Origin: Membranipora membranacea
Lineage: Eukaryota > Bryozoa > Gymnolaemata > Cheilostomatida > Membraniporidae
NCBI GenBank assembly: GCA_914767715.1
Contig: OU612069.1
Span: 13,203,387-13,267,386 of the forward strand
Direction: 5' to 3'
Length of the DNA stretch: 64,000 nucleotides
Within the stretch, counting starts at the first letter, position 1, and every line of letters begins with the position of its first letter. Positions 51,874 to 63,595 of the stretch are shown in pieces. The notes below the pieces were generated by a model. That model made no database searches and was not told the DNA's origin. It saw only the letters and a program-made list of their open reading frames with translations. Position numbers and translations under genes: made by a program.

Positions 51874-52241
51874 ATCAAACTTCACTTCAGATACATCCTG
51901 TTACAAATATAAAAACCGATCAAAGACATCATGCTATCAGTCTCAAAGCCTAGAAGAAAAGTTTCTTAGTTAAAAATCTTTTACTTTATATTAAAAGCAA
52001 TAATAGCAATATAAGAATAATAATATAACATGAAAAGTGCCTTATTCAGGAGAATCTATCAAACTTCACTTCAGATACATCCTGTTACAAATATAAAAAC
52101 CGATCAAAGACATCATGCTATCAGTCTCAAAGCCTAGAAGAAAAGTTTCTTAGTTAAAAATCTTTTACTTTATATTAAAAGCAATAATAGCAATATAAGA
52201 ATAATAATATAACATGAAAAGTGCCTTATTCAGGAGAATCT
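51874..52241. repeat. Perfect 184-bp tandem duplication
   Basis: 51874-52057 and 52058-52241 are identical as printed. The unit includes the 3' splice acceptor and first bases of the fourth pseudogene exon (CACTTCAGATACATCCTGTTACA on the plus strand is split across both copies). Identity implies a very recent event, or an assembly artefact. Confidence 0.9.
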
Positions 52242-52827
52242 ATCTCAATAAATGCCTGATATAACAAGCCATACTCATACACTCCACACCTAGCTAGATG
52301 AGTTGGATCAGATTTGCTTGTATGAGAAGTTGTTTCCCCTCTACTGATTTTTGAAATAGTATCTACAAATTTTTGAAATAGTATCTACAGGCTATTTTAA
52401 AATAGTATATATACAGAGATCAGCTCATGTCCCAGAGTTACAAAGTGTTTATACTCTCACAGAATCGCTTTTAGTGACATCATCACCCACCCAGGTTTGA
52501 GAGGTTTGGGGTGGGGGTTGGGGGGGGGGGGGTTGATAATGGAATGCCACTACCAGTGACCCTGTCAAAGTACAAAACGCCAACCATTCTCAGGTAGTAT
52601 GTTGATGCATTTGCAATCTTCCCTAGATGCGTAAATATTAGCTAGAGTAAAGTTAAGTCATTTTATGACTACTTAATTTTAGCTAGCATTAATTTCAGCT
52701 AGCTTGGGAAAGTGTTTATTTGAAGCAATGAGGTTGAGTTATCATTGGCAAGCTATGAATTTTGTGACTTCAATCAAGTGGGAAAAGGAGAAGTTTCCTG
52801 CCAGTATTATGTTACTCCACTAGGGTT

Positions 52828-53157
52828 TTACCGTAATACCTCACTTTTAAGTGAAGCACCTCCCTCTGAAAAAATAAAAATGCTCCAGTTATAAAGCACC
52901 CCACAGCTATAAGGCACACCTTTGAAAAAAAAACTGAACATGATGGGATTTAACCCTGCAACACCTTTGTGACACTGTGTTTACGAGGCAGACGCTCTAC
53001 ACACTGAGCTATTCGACCTCCCTTATTATTAGAGGATTATGGTACAACATAAATATAAAAATGCCTCAAATGATAGCCGCGCCTATATGCTCCTCTCTTA
53101 TAGGCGCCTTGCCTTCACTTATAAGGCACGCGCCTTATAGGTGAGGTATTACGGTAA
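52828..53157. mobile_element. MITE (TTACCGTAATACCTCAC ends) with tRNA-like core
   Basis: 17-bp terminal inverted repeats TTACCGTAATACCTCAC bound a 330-bp element. Both ends continue with related GCACC/GGCGC-TATAAG motifs. The centre carries, on the minus strand, a tRNA-like A-box (TAGCTCAGTGTGTAGAGCG) and a degenerate B-box (AGGGTTAAATCCC). A relative lies at about 58600-58740. Confidence 0.7.
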
Positions 53158-54216
53158 TACTAAAATTCTGAGGCACACATGAGAACTTCAACATAAATAA
53201 TATTAACCGATTACATTACCTCGATGTCTGTTCTTTAGAACAGGGGAGTGTGTAACCCAAGACTGCACAAGCTGAGGCTACGGCCCGAGTATGATTACTC
53301 TGTATAGAACCACAGCTAATCAAATGTCTGCAATCTTTACTGACGGCATCAGCGAGAAGAAAATCCAGCTTTCTAACCTAAAATATCACAGCCAATTAAG
53401 TGAATAATGCAAAGATTCGATTCAGTATTACAGATCTGATAATAGAATGCAATCTTGTTCATTGGAATGAGGTGAAATCTGAGTGCCTAGACAATTGTTT
53501 GTCAATGAAGGCAGCAGTCTATGTACACAGACTATAGTTGAGCTACAAGTCCATATTATTGCTAAATCTATCGATATTAAGATACCTCTGCACTATTATT
53601 CTATCTTGTGATAGACTTCACCTTCTGCTGCCTGTCATGTAAGGAGCAACAACCCTATGACTGACAGTCGATTGAAAACGATGCAAAATTTAAATGATTG
53701 AAATAGGGTTTTATCACACGCCACATCCGAAAGTTTGGGCTGTGAGATATAAGTTTATGAATTATGTAGGGCTGCAATTCCTGCGCCAGATAGCTTTCTG
53801 GTCATCACACTTAATTTCTTCTAACCAACAGACGCTTAAACCTCAACATTTTAACGTGATGCAGCATTCAAGGGGGATTCCTAATACCAAGTCGATCCTG
53901 ACATCCTTATCATTTTTGCCTGAGCGGTATCTTTCGGAATGGTCATGAGAACACGATTGAAAATAGTAAAGAGATAAAATTCCAAGGCATTCTAACAATG
54001 ACAATCTGATTACCTTGATACCACCCAGAGTACTTCCAGTCATATCGTCTCTTTTAATGTACACCCGATAACCAGCTGGCAACCACGGCAACCTGCAGGC
54101 CTGTATCGGTGTTGGTTAAATTGCCAGCTGTAAACAGAAGAGATCATCATATACCATATAATCTATCATATACATGTATGTGGGAAATAGCGCAGGGATT
54201 GATAATAGATGAATAC

Positions 54217-54479
54217 CAGTTTTCTGAGCTCTAATTTGAGGAGTTGTCCTCTCTCCAGTTTGGTACTTTTAACCCACGCCGCATAAGAAAAACGTGCTGA
54301 AAGAGGGTTATATTGAAAACCGCTTATGTTAGGATAAAAGTGATTTTTGATTCAGAATCTGCTCCATTGATGCAATGCCCTCTTTTCAGCACGTTTTTCC
54401 TATGCGGTATGGGTTAAAAGTACCAAACTGGAGAGAGGACAACTTCGTATTGAGGCCCAAATCAGAGCTGAGAAAACTG
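54217..54479. mobile_element. Foldback element, ~95-bp arms
   Basis: The arms at 54217-54308 and 54380-54479 are strongly complementary (CTCTCTCCAGTTTGGTACTT, AACGTGCTGAAAGAGGG). The short loop is AT-rich. It lies upstream of the second pseudogene exon, has no left-arm counterpart, and no coding. Confidence 0.7.
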
Positions 54480-56746
54480 TCTATTTTGGATACGAGGCGA
54501 GCACTGTATTATGCTTGGGGGAAAAACAGCAGCTTTATGTAATATTTATACACGCTTTTGTTTAACAATGGAAGTACTTCTTTTTTTTTTCACTTTAATA
54601 GCTGTTCAGTGCTTAAGGCCAATGAGAACATGCGTACATTGAGATGAAAAGTTTACTAATAACAGTGATTGCAAGAGAAGGTTCAAAAAAGTCTGTTCAG
54701 GTTTTCCGAAAACAAAACTAAAAGTGATCGCATTTACATGTAGCTATAAAATAGTGATTTGCTTAGGAGAGCTGTTGTGCTATTTAAAATTGACTTGTCT
54801 GATAACCTGGCACTATGCCTGTTGATGCAACTTAACTTGCCTGAGTTTTCATAGGTCGTTACGTTACATTGAAGCTGCCAGAATTATACCAACATAAATT
54901 TATATACTGATGTAATTCCTTCACAAATAGCATTACTGTGTATTTGACCACTAATCCATGAATTCATATCAATGACTGCAATATGAAGGCAAATTAAAAT
55001 CAATCAATGAGGAATATGAATGTCTCCATCCATGATAAAACGATGTGCACCTGGTTTTAAAAATCAATGGAGGTGAACTAACAAATTGACATAGCAACAA
55101 GATCATGTCAGGGTAATAGAAATAAGGTAGAATCCCATAATGGATGACTTTTATTGGTTATTAAACCACTAGGTGGCTCAATATTACTTATGCATCACAT
55201 TATTCTCTGATTCTTTACCTCCGTAATGATATGCTTCTTAAAAAAATTGATCCACTCTAAGTGCATTATATATCTATCGCAGTAGAGGCCTTCCTAAAAA
55301 ACGCTCGCATAAAATTAACGCTGAAAAGGGTGTGATATTTGACGTCACAGAGCTGTTAGTGCGCTGTGTTGATAGAAATTCCTCAACAACTTTAGCTAAA
55401 TAGGTCACGCATCAACATCTTTGTTGACTACACACAGTATCCTAGTGGATGCAGTTTTGTCTACATGGCCAATGTTTTATAATCTTTGACAAGGCTCTCC
55501 CCACATGAATTATCACATTGCTGTCAAAACAAACATTATTGTGGCTCATAATAAATTACCTCATCGATGATTGCAAAATATGCTCATCGTATAAACATCC
55601 ATTACAGGAATGATACAAGCCCCAATTCACAAAGCCAGAGTAAGTTTATTAGCTACGATCAATTTGTCTAACATTATTCATCACACATTATTAAATTTAC
55701 AATCCTTAGTTTTGTGCAAAATATTTCAATGGCAATAATGTCGTCAGATAACTGATGTTATCTAAGTGACAGATCTGTTGATTCAGAGAATGAAGCTTCT
55801 GGGGCCATTCTGGAGGAATAGGGCAGGCAACTGATGGTGAAGGAATAGGTTTCTTCCCAAGAACTGACCATGGAAGACATGCATGTAGAGGTAGGCTTGT
55901 TTCTCAAGCAGAAAGACAATAATATTTCAATGGACATCACAATATTTGATGACAAATGGATTTTGATTTACATAATCAGCAAAAATTTGTGTAAATAGAA
56001 ATGTGGTTGATTTTCTGGCTATTTAAACAAATAAAAAGAATCTTTGTCACAGTTAGCCGCAGCACAGTATTTTTTGGATTTACCTCGGCACGTCATCTAC
56101 CCAGAACATTATTTAGAACTTTATCATCACATAGAATATTTGTCTGCTGATAAAGTTGGATCAATAGGCGACTTACTGAGCCCAAAAATAACATTTTTAT
56201 AATTTGGAGTTGTGTTGTCAATGCCCATGATAAAGGGACAGTTCACTATAGGAAGGATACTAAAATATTCCTTTTTCTTTGATAACTCGGTAGCAGCGCA
56301 TTTTCTGGAAGTGGCATTCTCAGATCAGGTGCATAATCTACCAAGGAACACATTGGGATATAGAAAAAAGTTCTAGCTACTCAAACCTTCAAACTAGCGA
56401 TGTAATTCTTGCAGTGTCTTAACAAACAAGGTTATTATTCTGGGATATGTGGTAACACCTTAGTAATAGTATAGAAATTATTGATACGATGAAAGATTAG
56501 AGCATGATATGATATATCCTTACTCTGTGATATAATAGTGGTCTGAATGACGGCGCACCGCACGCACCGTATGAAATATACTGCAAACATTGGGTCTGGC
56601 ATATCTAACCTGGTTTTTGTACCACAAAACACTGAAGCAAAGATTATAAATACTGAAGTGTGAATGATTAAAATCAGGTGTATTTAATGCTGCGCCCATA
56701 TGAATGTCTATCTATTTGGTCATCAGACATCAAGTAACATCACAAT

Positions 56747-56896
56747 ATGGAAGATCTTGTAAGCAGCGATTTGATATCATTGAACGAAGTCGAAACGTGG
56801 GACGCAGAAGCAATGAAATATTACGGTAGACGTAGTGGTTTTAAGTGCTCTGGAACAAGAAAGGAACTCTGTTCAAGAGCGTATACATTATACTAG
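56747..56896 (+). CDS. SAP-domain-like N-terminal exon
   Basis: A 49-codon frame starts MEDLVSSDLISLNEVETWDA and continues with YYGRRSGFKCSGTRKEL. The helix-extended-helix pattern with the SGTRKEL signature is typical of SAP domains, which bind AT-rich DNA. The frame ends at TAG 56894-56896, but a donor-like GC/GTATAC at about 56880 may end a first exon earlier. The ATG context and position about 580 bp inside the element suggest the start of the element's own gene. Similar SAP-first proteins in animal genomes often carry SWIM-finger or YqaJ nuclease domains. No such downstream exon was found here. Confidence 0.5.
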   Translation: MEDLVSSDLISLNEVETWDAEAMKYYGRRSGFKCSGTRKELCSRAYTLY

Positions 56897-57094
56897 AACT
56901 GATAAGATCAGAGACCACCGAAAAGGAGCAAAACTATTCGGCTGAGTTGGACAGATCATAGCTAGTTCACTCATGGTTCACTGGTCAGAGTGAACATATA
57001 TACGATTCATTTGTCCGTATTTGGAGTTGCTCCCCTGTCCATTGGAGGAAAAACAACTCCGAATTTAAGCAAATAGATCAATATTGATCTAGAG

Positions 57095-57831
57095 CATGGG
57101 TGGGCAACCTTTTTCTAAAAAAATTCCACATTTTACACAGGCTCAACACAATAAGGCGCAACATATCTTTCAGGTAAAAAATCGGAACCGGAGTAACAAC
57201 TATGTACAAACTAAAACAGATTTATTTGTAAAAGCTGTGGTATGTTGCAAGGAACTTCAGCTCAACAGAAATACTAATTTAAAAAATCTTGTGAAGTTTT
57301 GCATGTGTATGGAAAAGGGCAGGGTGGGTGTGGGAGGGGTGCTGGCACCCCTCCGCAACAGGGAAGTTTTTTGCGAATGCCTGTAAAATTAGATGCAATC
57401 TGGAAAATTTCAGAGATAAAGCAGGAGCATTTGTAACATGTAAACTTGTTGATACTCATCTGCATTTCTTGTTCAAGGTGACAGATTTGCTAAAAACACT
57501 AATTACTATGATATTAACGAAAATTTTCATTCAAATTTCCCAAGGTCACCGTTCTGATTTATTTTGAAAATAAAGCACTTGAAAAAGGAGTTAACACCAA
57601 TACAGTTAAGATGATTATGTCTAGAAACGGCTTTGGAAGCTACATGCTTAATGCTGAATGGCCACTATTTTGAAATATATTGTGCCTATTGTGATATTGT
57701 GATTACAAAATGCGAGATGGGGATCGAAATTAATGTGTAATATATATCTTTTCAGGCATAAGGCCACAATCAGCCCGCAAAATATTGTTTATTAGGCCGC
57801 ACTGGAAAATAGACCAGGTTGCCGACAGCTG
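57095..57831. mobile_element. hAT-type MITE with 8-bp target duplication
   Basis: Ends CATGGGTGGGCAACCT and, complemented, CAGCTGTCGGCAACCT are typical hAT termini. Perfect 8-bp flanks ATCTAGAG occur at 57087-57094 and 57832-57839. It has no transposase frame and is nested inside the ~5-kb element. Confidence 0.85.
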
Positions 57832-58599
57832 ATCTAGAGGTATGTAGGACTTTTACTTCCACCCAATAGGAATAAGCGGTGTAATCCGACAATATCTCAC
57901 AAACACAACTATGTCTGAGAATTAAACCCACAGCTTTTTTTGCAGCCCATTAGGTAATTGTTACTGAGACATAATTCATCTCATGTCATATATGCTGCCT
58001 GGTAAAAAAAGAACTGTGGCAAGCTTTTAACGAATAGGAATATCTATGATTGGTGTTACACGTCACAAATACAACGACACAACAAATTATACAGGCGATT
58101 TGGTCTAGATAAAAAATGAACATAATAAGGAGATTGCAATTGCCGCTATCTGAACTTATGACAGGCCGTACTTGGGCAGCTACTATAAGAGAACTGAATA
58201 ATAGTATAATCTGTGACAAGTTTGCATGAATGAATGAAAATAATTAAGAAATCATAGCAATAGCTGCTGTTATTTAAACTCACATGGGAGAAGTGTAAAG
58301 CAGATTACATGACAATTATTTTATAAGATAACTCCTAGGAGCACAGAGTTTAACAATGGGTATATCCAGGGCCGTATATTCTAAAAAATTTCACTCACTG
58401 ACTTTTTAGAGATGAGCATAACGATCGGGCGCAGCCCGATCCACATGCCGTAGGCTTGGCGGGGAGGGTGTGGGAGGAGCGCTTTAGCGCCCTCTCACCA
58501 CAGAAATTTTTGCATATCGGTAGCAAAATAGTGCAAGCAGAGAGGTATTTCGATAGCCCACTGAGCTGTTGGGTACTTACAGAAAACAACTCAATAGCA

Positions 58600-58740
58600 G
58601 TAGAAGATTACGGTAAAAATGCTCTAGTTATAAAGCACCCATTTGGAAAAAAATCTGAGAGACTCGAACCCACAACGTTCTTAATTAACAGTGAGTACAA
58701 GGCAGACGCTCTACACACTGAGCTATTCAGCCTGGCTAAC
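58600..58740 (-). repeat. tRNA-like repeat related to 52828-53157
   Basis: The minus strand reads A-box TAGCTCAGTGTGTAGAGCG, then B-box GGGTTCGAGTC, followed by GGGTGCTTTATAACTAGAGC and TTTTTACCGTAATC. It shares the tRNA-like core and one end with the 52.8-kb MITE but lacks a second terminal repeat. Confidence 0.55.
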
Positions 58741-60980
58741 TGGTTGCCTGACCTGGTGCTTTAGTGATTAGCCTTTGAACCTTGGAAATTACTATCAAAG
58801 CAGGTTGCTTTGAAAAAATAGGGCTCAGCTGCCACATAAGTTGTCAGAAGTCCCCTATGAGAGTTGCTTCATGGGCATTACCTTAATACCACCTCCAAAC
58901 CTATCGGTTTTTCGGTGGGACAATGCTGAAACCTCAGAAGTGCCTGGCCTAAGGGACCAGGAAATATAAAAAAAAACAATATGACATTATCCAAGATTGG
59001 AGGGTCAGCTCCAGACCCTAAACAGACAGTGTCTTAACAAAAAAACAATCCTCCAATGGCAATGCTATCCCTGATTACCCAGCTGTGGGTGCAGCGGCTA
59101 CACTGTTTCTCGGACAGCTGAGATGCAAAATGGCTGATTTTACTACCAGGCATTAATCAAGTTGCGACAAATTTACATTTTCCGGTCATATGTAACAAGG
59201 ATTATCTTTGTCCGAAGCAGTGAGCAAATATTCTCATGAATGACCAGACAGATTCACAGTGTAAACTCAAATTTTTCAGTTAAATTGATTAATGGGGTTA
59301 AGCCAGGTTTATTACATAGCAGAGCCGTAACATGCTGTAACAGTCATAAGGGACAAAAGTCAATTGAATAGTAGTACCATAATAATCCTAATAATAATTT
59401 ATAATCTTTGCCTAAAAGACAACTTACAATGTGGTTATGGTCAACTTCAGGACAGCAACAAAACTCCACAAAAACCTGACATCATAATTATTGATCAGGA
59501 ATCTACAGCTACAATCGCTGCTGCTCAAGAATTGAACAAAGTTAGGAAGAAAGTTGATGTTATGAAACACTATCAAGCAGCCAATCCATAGCACAACTTG
59601 TGCAGAATATGAACAGCACCGCTCAAGAAATAAATTATGTTCAGTGTCTCACCATGAACCAGAGTAAAAGGGCTTAATAGTTTCATTTCTTGGGATTGCT
59701 GTGAGGGTATTGTACTAGTATAGAGACGCTAGGCTAGATAGCATACACATCAAGGGGGTCGGCAACGAACATTTTATTGGTTGTTGTACCAAAATTATCG
59801 CCCTCTTACATATGTTGCGTAACTCTTCCTAGTTAGGATAATTGGTATGGAAGTAATGATAATCTCTACAACTTGTGCTGTGACACTGTGTTTGTAATGA
59901 TGCTGCAGGCTACATCATAAGGATAAATGGAGGCTCGTCGATTAGCTGGTTGGCTGTACGAGTCTTGACAAGAAAAGTGGTGCATAAAATGATGACAAAC
60001 AAGTCTATACATAGAATGAGTGCGGTTAATAGTAATCAAGATTTCCATGTAGTGAAATGTAGTGCTATGGTTTGCAAAAAATGTCAGCATCGACATTTCT
60101 AATGGGTAAAAAACTGCTAATAGGTAATTGCGACAGCACTGCTCGATCTGAAAATTTAGCTGCATGAATCAGATCTATGATACTGATACAGGTATGCTAC
60201 TGGAAATTATGTCACCTTCATCTGATAATCCCTCGTGCATCGATAAAAAAGGGAAACTAAAAACGAAGCCTGTTTATTATGGCCAAATCTAATTTCAGAT
60301 GATGATCACTGGTATAACAAATAATGTTTTTTCTTTATTTTACAATAATTTATCGCAATCCAAGATGGAAGTTTTAGATTATGATGAGCTTTTCAGCTCC
60401 GGAATGAAAACTAATCTCTGCTTGTTCTTTGAAATGGAACAAGAAATTATCCCTCATCTGAGTAAATTAAGTTAAGTCTGCATAATGCTCACAATAAAAT
60501 TTGGCCTGACCTGCTCATGAGTCAACCAGTATGGCATAGGTATGACAGTGTGTTTAAAAATCTGTCGCATTTATATTGTTAAAACTTGTATCGGAGCTGA
60601 CAATAGGACTTCAGAGGACTTACGGGTATATTTTTGTTATTGCTAGGCAATACCTGGCTACTGACTTCGCTCGTAGTTTACATCTCTGTCTGAATGATTT
60701 TATTATAATGACCTCATACAACATTCACTTAATCCCGTACAGGCACAGTGCCCTCACTTGTCATCAGCACGATACCTCTATTTTACCTTATCATAGCAGA
60801 CAATAAACATAGCATAACATATCTATGCCAAAATGCGTATTGGTGTACCTTAGGTCAATTTATTGCTGTGATGAGAAACATGCCTTTACTGTAGTTACCT
60901 GAAAAAACCACTGGGCAGTACATAAAAAAATAAAAAATAATTCCGAGTAGGGTATCGAAAACTATGCCATCAGATACCTT
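58741..60980. other. Interior of nested element, no gene recognised
   Basis: Short frames only. None shows a recognisable domain or convincing exon structure. Confidence 0.35.
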
Positions 60981-62052
60981 ACTACACTGACATGATCCTA
61001 TGGAAACCCCGTAATTTTAGCTTTCTTGGAATAGGAGTTATTCCATGAATTCTGTCATCACTAATGATGTGCTCAATGCTACTGTCCCTTTTCCAAGGGA
61101 AGACAACTTGATGAAAATTGTTTATTTTCAAAGGCCTGGTAAGTCGCCTATTAAAAATCTCCAAATATAAATATACAATGGATGGCAAACAGCAGGTCCT
61201 CACCGAAAGTTTTTAGTAAAGTTCACATCATTATACAGAACGGCACGCAGGCATACTGATAAGCTTGTCAGTTTCAAGAATGTGAGAACAGTAACACAGT
61301 TAATGTCTAAAGCTTTATCTAAAGTCTAAAGCTAAAACAAATTGGAATGCTAAGGTCTAAAAATTCTTGATCTCCTTTCCAGCGTCGCCTTATTTTCACC
61401 AACTTCGTGCAGCCGATGACTCAGCTATCGCTCGATTATTTTATTATCTGACTTGCGTCTTACCTCAGTTTATAGCATGTGTCATTTATTCTCAATGGAA
61501 CACACACACCGCCGTGCTTGTTGTAGTATAAAATTCCAAGTTTGTTTACTTAGCCAGTGGATTTCAGTGGAGTATTGTACCCAATGGGGGGTTTTCGTAG
61601 AATACCTTACTACACAATATAGCCTTAGTTCAGTGCTCTGTGTTGACCTACATTTGCAGAAATCACACAAATAAGCTGACTTTTTAGACCATCATATCTC
61701 AAATTTTGGGATGGGGATGCCAGTGCCCTTCCATGAGGTTGCAATTGAGATGTGGATGCAAAGGCTCATAGTGGAAGATGAAAATTGGAACCATGGATTT
61801 TCTGCTGTATTGAATACAAGATAGCTCTGTTTGTTTTGATTTTACAATAGGCTGATCACTCAAACAGCTCTCTGACGTCACAAAACGTTAGTCTGGCTTG
61901 ATGCGAGCGTTTTCGGGAAGGCCTCTACTGCGATAGATATAAAACGCACTAAGAGTGGACCAAATTTCTAAAGAAGCACATCATTACGGAGCTGAAGAAT
62001 CAGAGAATAATTTGATGCATGAATAAAATTGAGCCACCTAGTTGTTTAAGTT

Positions 62053-62291
62053 GGGTCTTTCAAATAGAAACAGCCGAAATCGAAATCTAATCGCTCAGAT
62101 ACTGAGTGAGCGATACCTGCTAGGCTCTCGCTTTCAGATCGCTCAGTCACTTGATGGAACTATATACATTCTGAGTGAGCAATTTGGGAGCGACTTTGTC
62201 TAATTGAAAGACCAAGTGAGTGATAATTTTGAGCGATGTGATAGTGATAACTTGCTTGAGTAAAGGATGGCTGTATCTAATTGAAAGACCC
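62053..62291. mobile_element. MITE with GGGTCTTTCAA ends
   Basis: 23-bp terminal inverted repeats (GGGTCTTTCAAATAGAAAC / GGGTCTTTCAATTAGATAC type) with two mismatches bound a 239-bp element. Its interior is rich in CGCTCA / GAGCGA motifs. It lies 8 bp from the end of the TTAA-flanked element. Confidence 0.65.
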
Positions 62292-63595
62292 CCTGGTCTG
62301 ACTTCATTATGGATCTCTGACTCACCTCACTTTAGTGATTTGCAGTTTTAGTGACCACGAGTCATATTCCATGGTTATACTCAGTTCTTCACAGAGGTCA
62401 CTTTAGAAGTTTAGAGGGAGCTCATCGTCTCACCACATCATCGTATAGGATACTTCCATTTCATTTTCTGCCTTTGGTTCTCAGTCTAACAAATTTCTGA
62501 GAACTAGTTGCCAGTTCCCGAACAATACTCTGCAAGTGAATACCAGTAGGCCTAGATTATCATAAATATGTCATACAATTTTATCTAGAAAGGGGCATCG
62601 AGATAAAAAGGCCTAAGTATCATAGACTCATACTGTGACCAAGTTGGGTTCTAATCAAGATGGCAAGATATAAGGCAGTCCACTCGCCATGAAAGTCAGT
62701 AGACAAGTGCCCATGTGTATAGTCTCTTCAAGGTCAAGGTCAAGTCAGTCTCTATCATATATAGGTCAGGGTAGGGACAGGGTGGTAACTCCTTAGTAGT
62801 ATGAACAGAAAAGACAACTCCAGGATAAATGTACGAAGTACATGTACAACAACATGACAACAAACCTCATGATAGGAATACTTCACACTGCCCATTCAGA
62901 TCAGCTCTCTTTTTCTACAACAATGTTCATTTCAAATCTTACAAGCTTACACCTTGCTAAGACAAATGAGCCTCTCCAATTGCCCTGACTGAAAAGGGAA
63001 AGGTCTGTGTTGATAATGCCTTTGTTGGTGGGGCACTGGGGGCTAGCACTAGATCCGTCTAGTTCTAATAAATGTAATTAAATAATTATAATTATTATTA
63101 TTATAATTATCTAAAAATATCAAGAATGTGTCATCATCATCATTGTGTTGCTTTCGGTGCCATCAATGGACATAAGATCCATCCTATGCAAAGTGAGAGT
63201 GAGCTTTTCTGAGAACTTCATCCCTAAATGATAATGGTTGACTTGCCTTTGCTTGCTCTGATTACTAAACATCAACAGGTTGGGACCTTCTTTTGTAGCA
63301 AACTGCTTTTCTTTTCTAAAATTTTAATGAAAGTGTTAGGACTTGAGTCGCTGTGTTGAATTGATATCATTGGCTTATGCTCACAATGAAGTGAGCCGAT
63401 TGGCCAATACTAGCCCTGTAACAAAATATTGTGGAAAGACAACTGACACAATAATAGAGAAATAACCTAATAATACATAACTCAATGCCTCAAATAACCG
63501 GAACACAACTAATCTCCTCCAATAACAGTTATTTATTCAGGTGATTGACATGAACAGTTAAGCTTTGAGCAGTTATATAGGTATAGGTATAATAA

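Larger units (their letters stand above)
47691..54127 (-). pseudogene. D-cysteine desulfhydrase pseudogene (inverted copy)
   Basis: Exons matching the 4116-11123 gene lie at 54127-54014, 53377-53220, 51897-51761, 49927-49826, 49511-49345, 48677-48537 and 47782-47691. Lesions: TAA in the second exon where the active copy has AAA (…GCGATGAAACC), and GGNK changed to GGIK beside the PLP lysine. The third exon has a 1-bp deletion (158 instead of 159 bp). The fourth has TAG (active ATAGAA region). The fifth has a 2-bp insertion (102 instead of 100 bp). The exon encoding the phosphate loop GSGGMAAGLA is absent between 49826 and 49511, and the first exon was not found. The sixth-to-eighth-region exons 49511-49345 and 48677-48537 remain open and have the same lengths as the active copy. 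No functional enzyme can be made. Confidence 0.9.
56167..61148. mobile_element. ~5-kb element with GGCGACTTAC termini, nested
   Basis: It begins GGCGACTTAC and ends GTAAGTCGCC, with looser inverted similarity over about 70 bp (shared AAAGGGACAG). TA flanks both sides. Comparison with the uninterrupted copy near 40845 proves it is an insertion. The exact target duplication is uncertain, because the empty site reads GATCAATTAAAA rather than GATCAATATTAAAA. It contains a SAP-like exon near one end, an hAT MITE and a tRNA-like repeat. No transposase catalytic core was recognised. Confidence 0.65.
55165..62045. mobile_element. TTAA-flanked transposon copy, split by nested insertion
   Basis: The ends ACCACTAGGTGGC and CCACCTAGTTGT are flanked by TTAA at 55161-55164 and 62046-62049. 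55165-56166 plus 61149-62045 equal the 39960-41842 element in reverse orientation with few differences. Short frames in both copies correspond almost residue for residue, for example the 60-62 codon frames at 40124-40312 and 61699-61881. A roughly 5-kb element interrupts it. Confidence 0.8.
47691..63448 (-). repeat. Right arm of large inverted duplication
   Basis: Reverse-orientation counterpart of 2209-11123, expanded by transposons absent from the left arm: 52828-53157, 54217-54479, 55165-62045 and 62053-62291. Outer homology ends near 63448 (TGGAAAGACAACTG), matching 2209. The two arms are separated by about 36.6 kb that contains the cadherin and repeat-protein genes. Confidence 0.8.

Noticed and set aside
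53694-53948. Plus-strand 84-codon frame, with a counterpart at 5396-5650 in the left arm
   Set aside because: Both lie in introns of the duplicated desulfhydrase locus. Similarity is explained by the inverted duplication; the frames have no domain and the reading is not evenly conserved.
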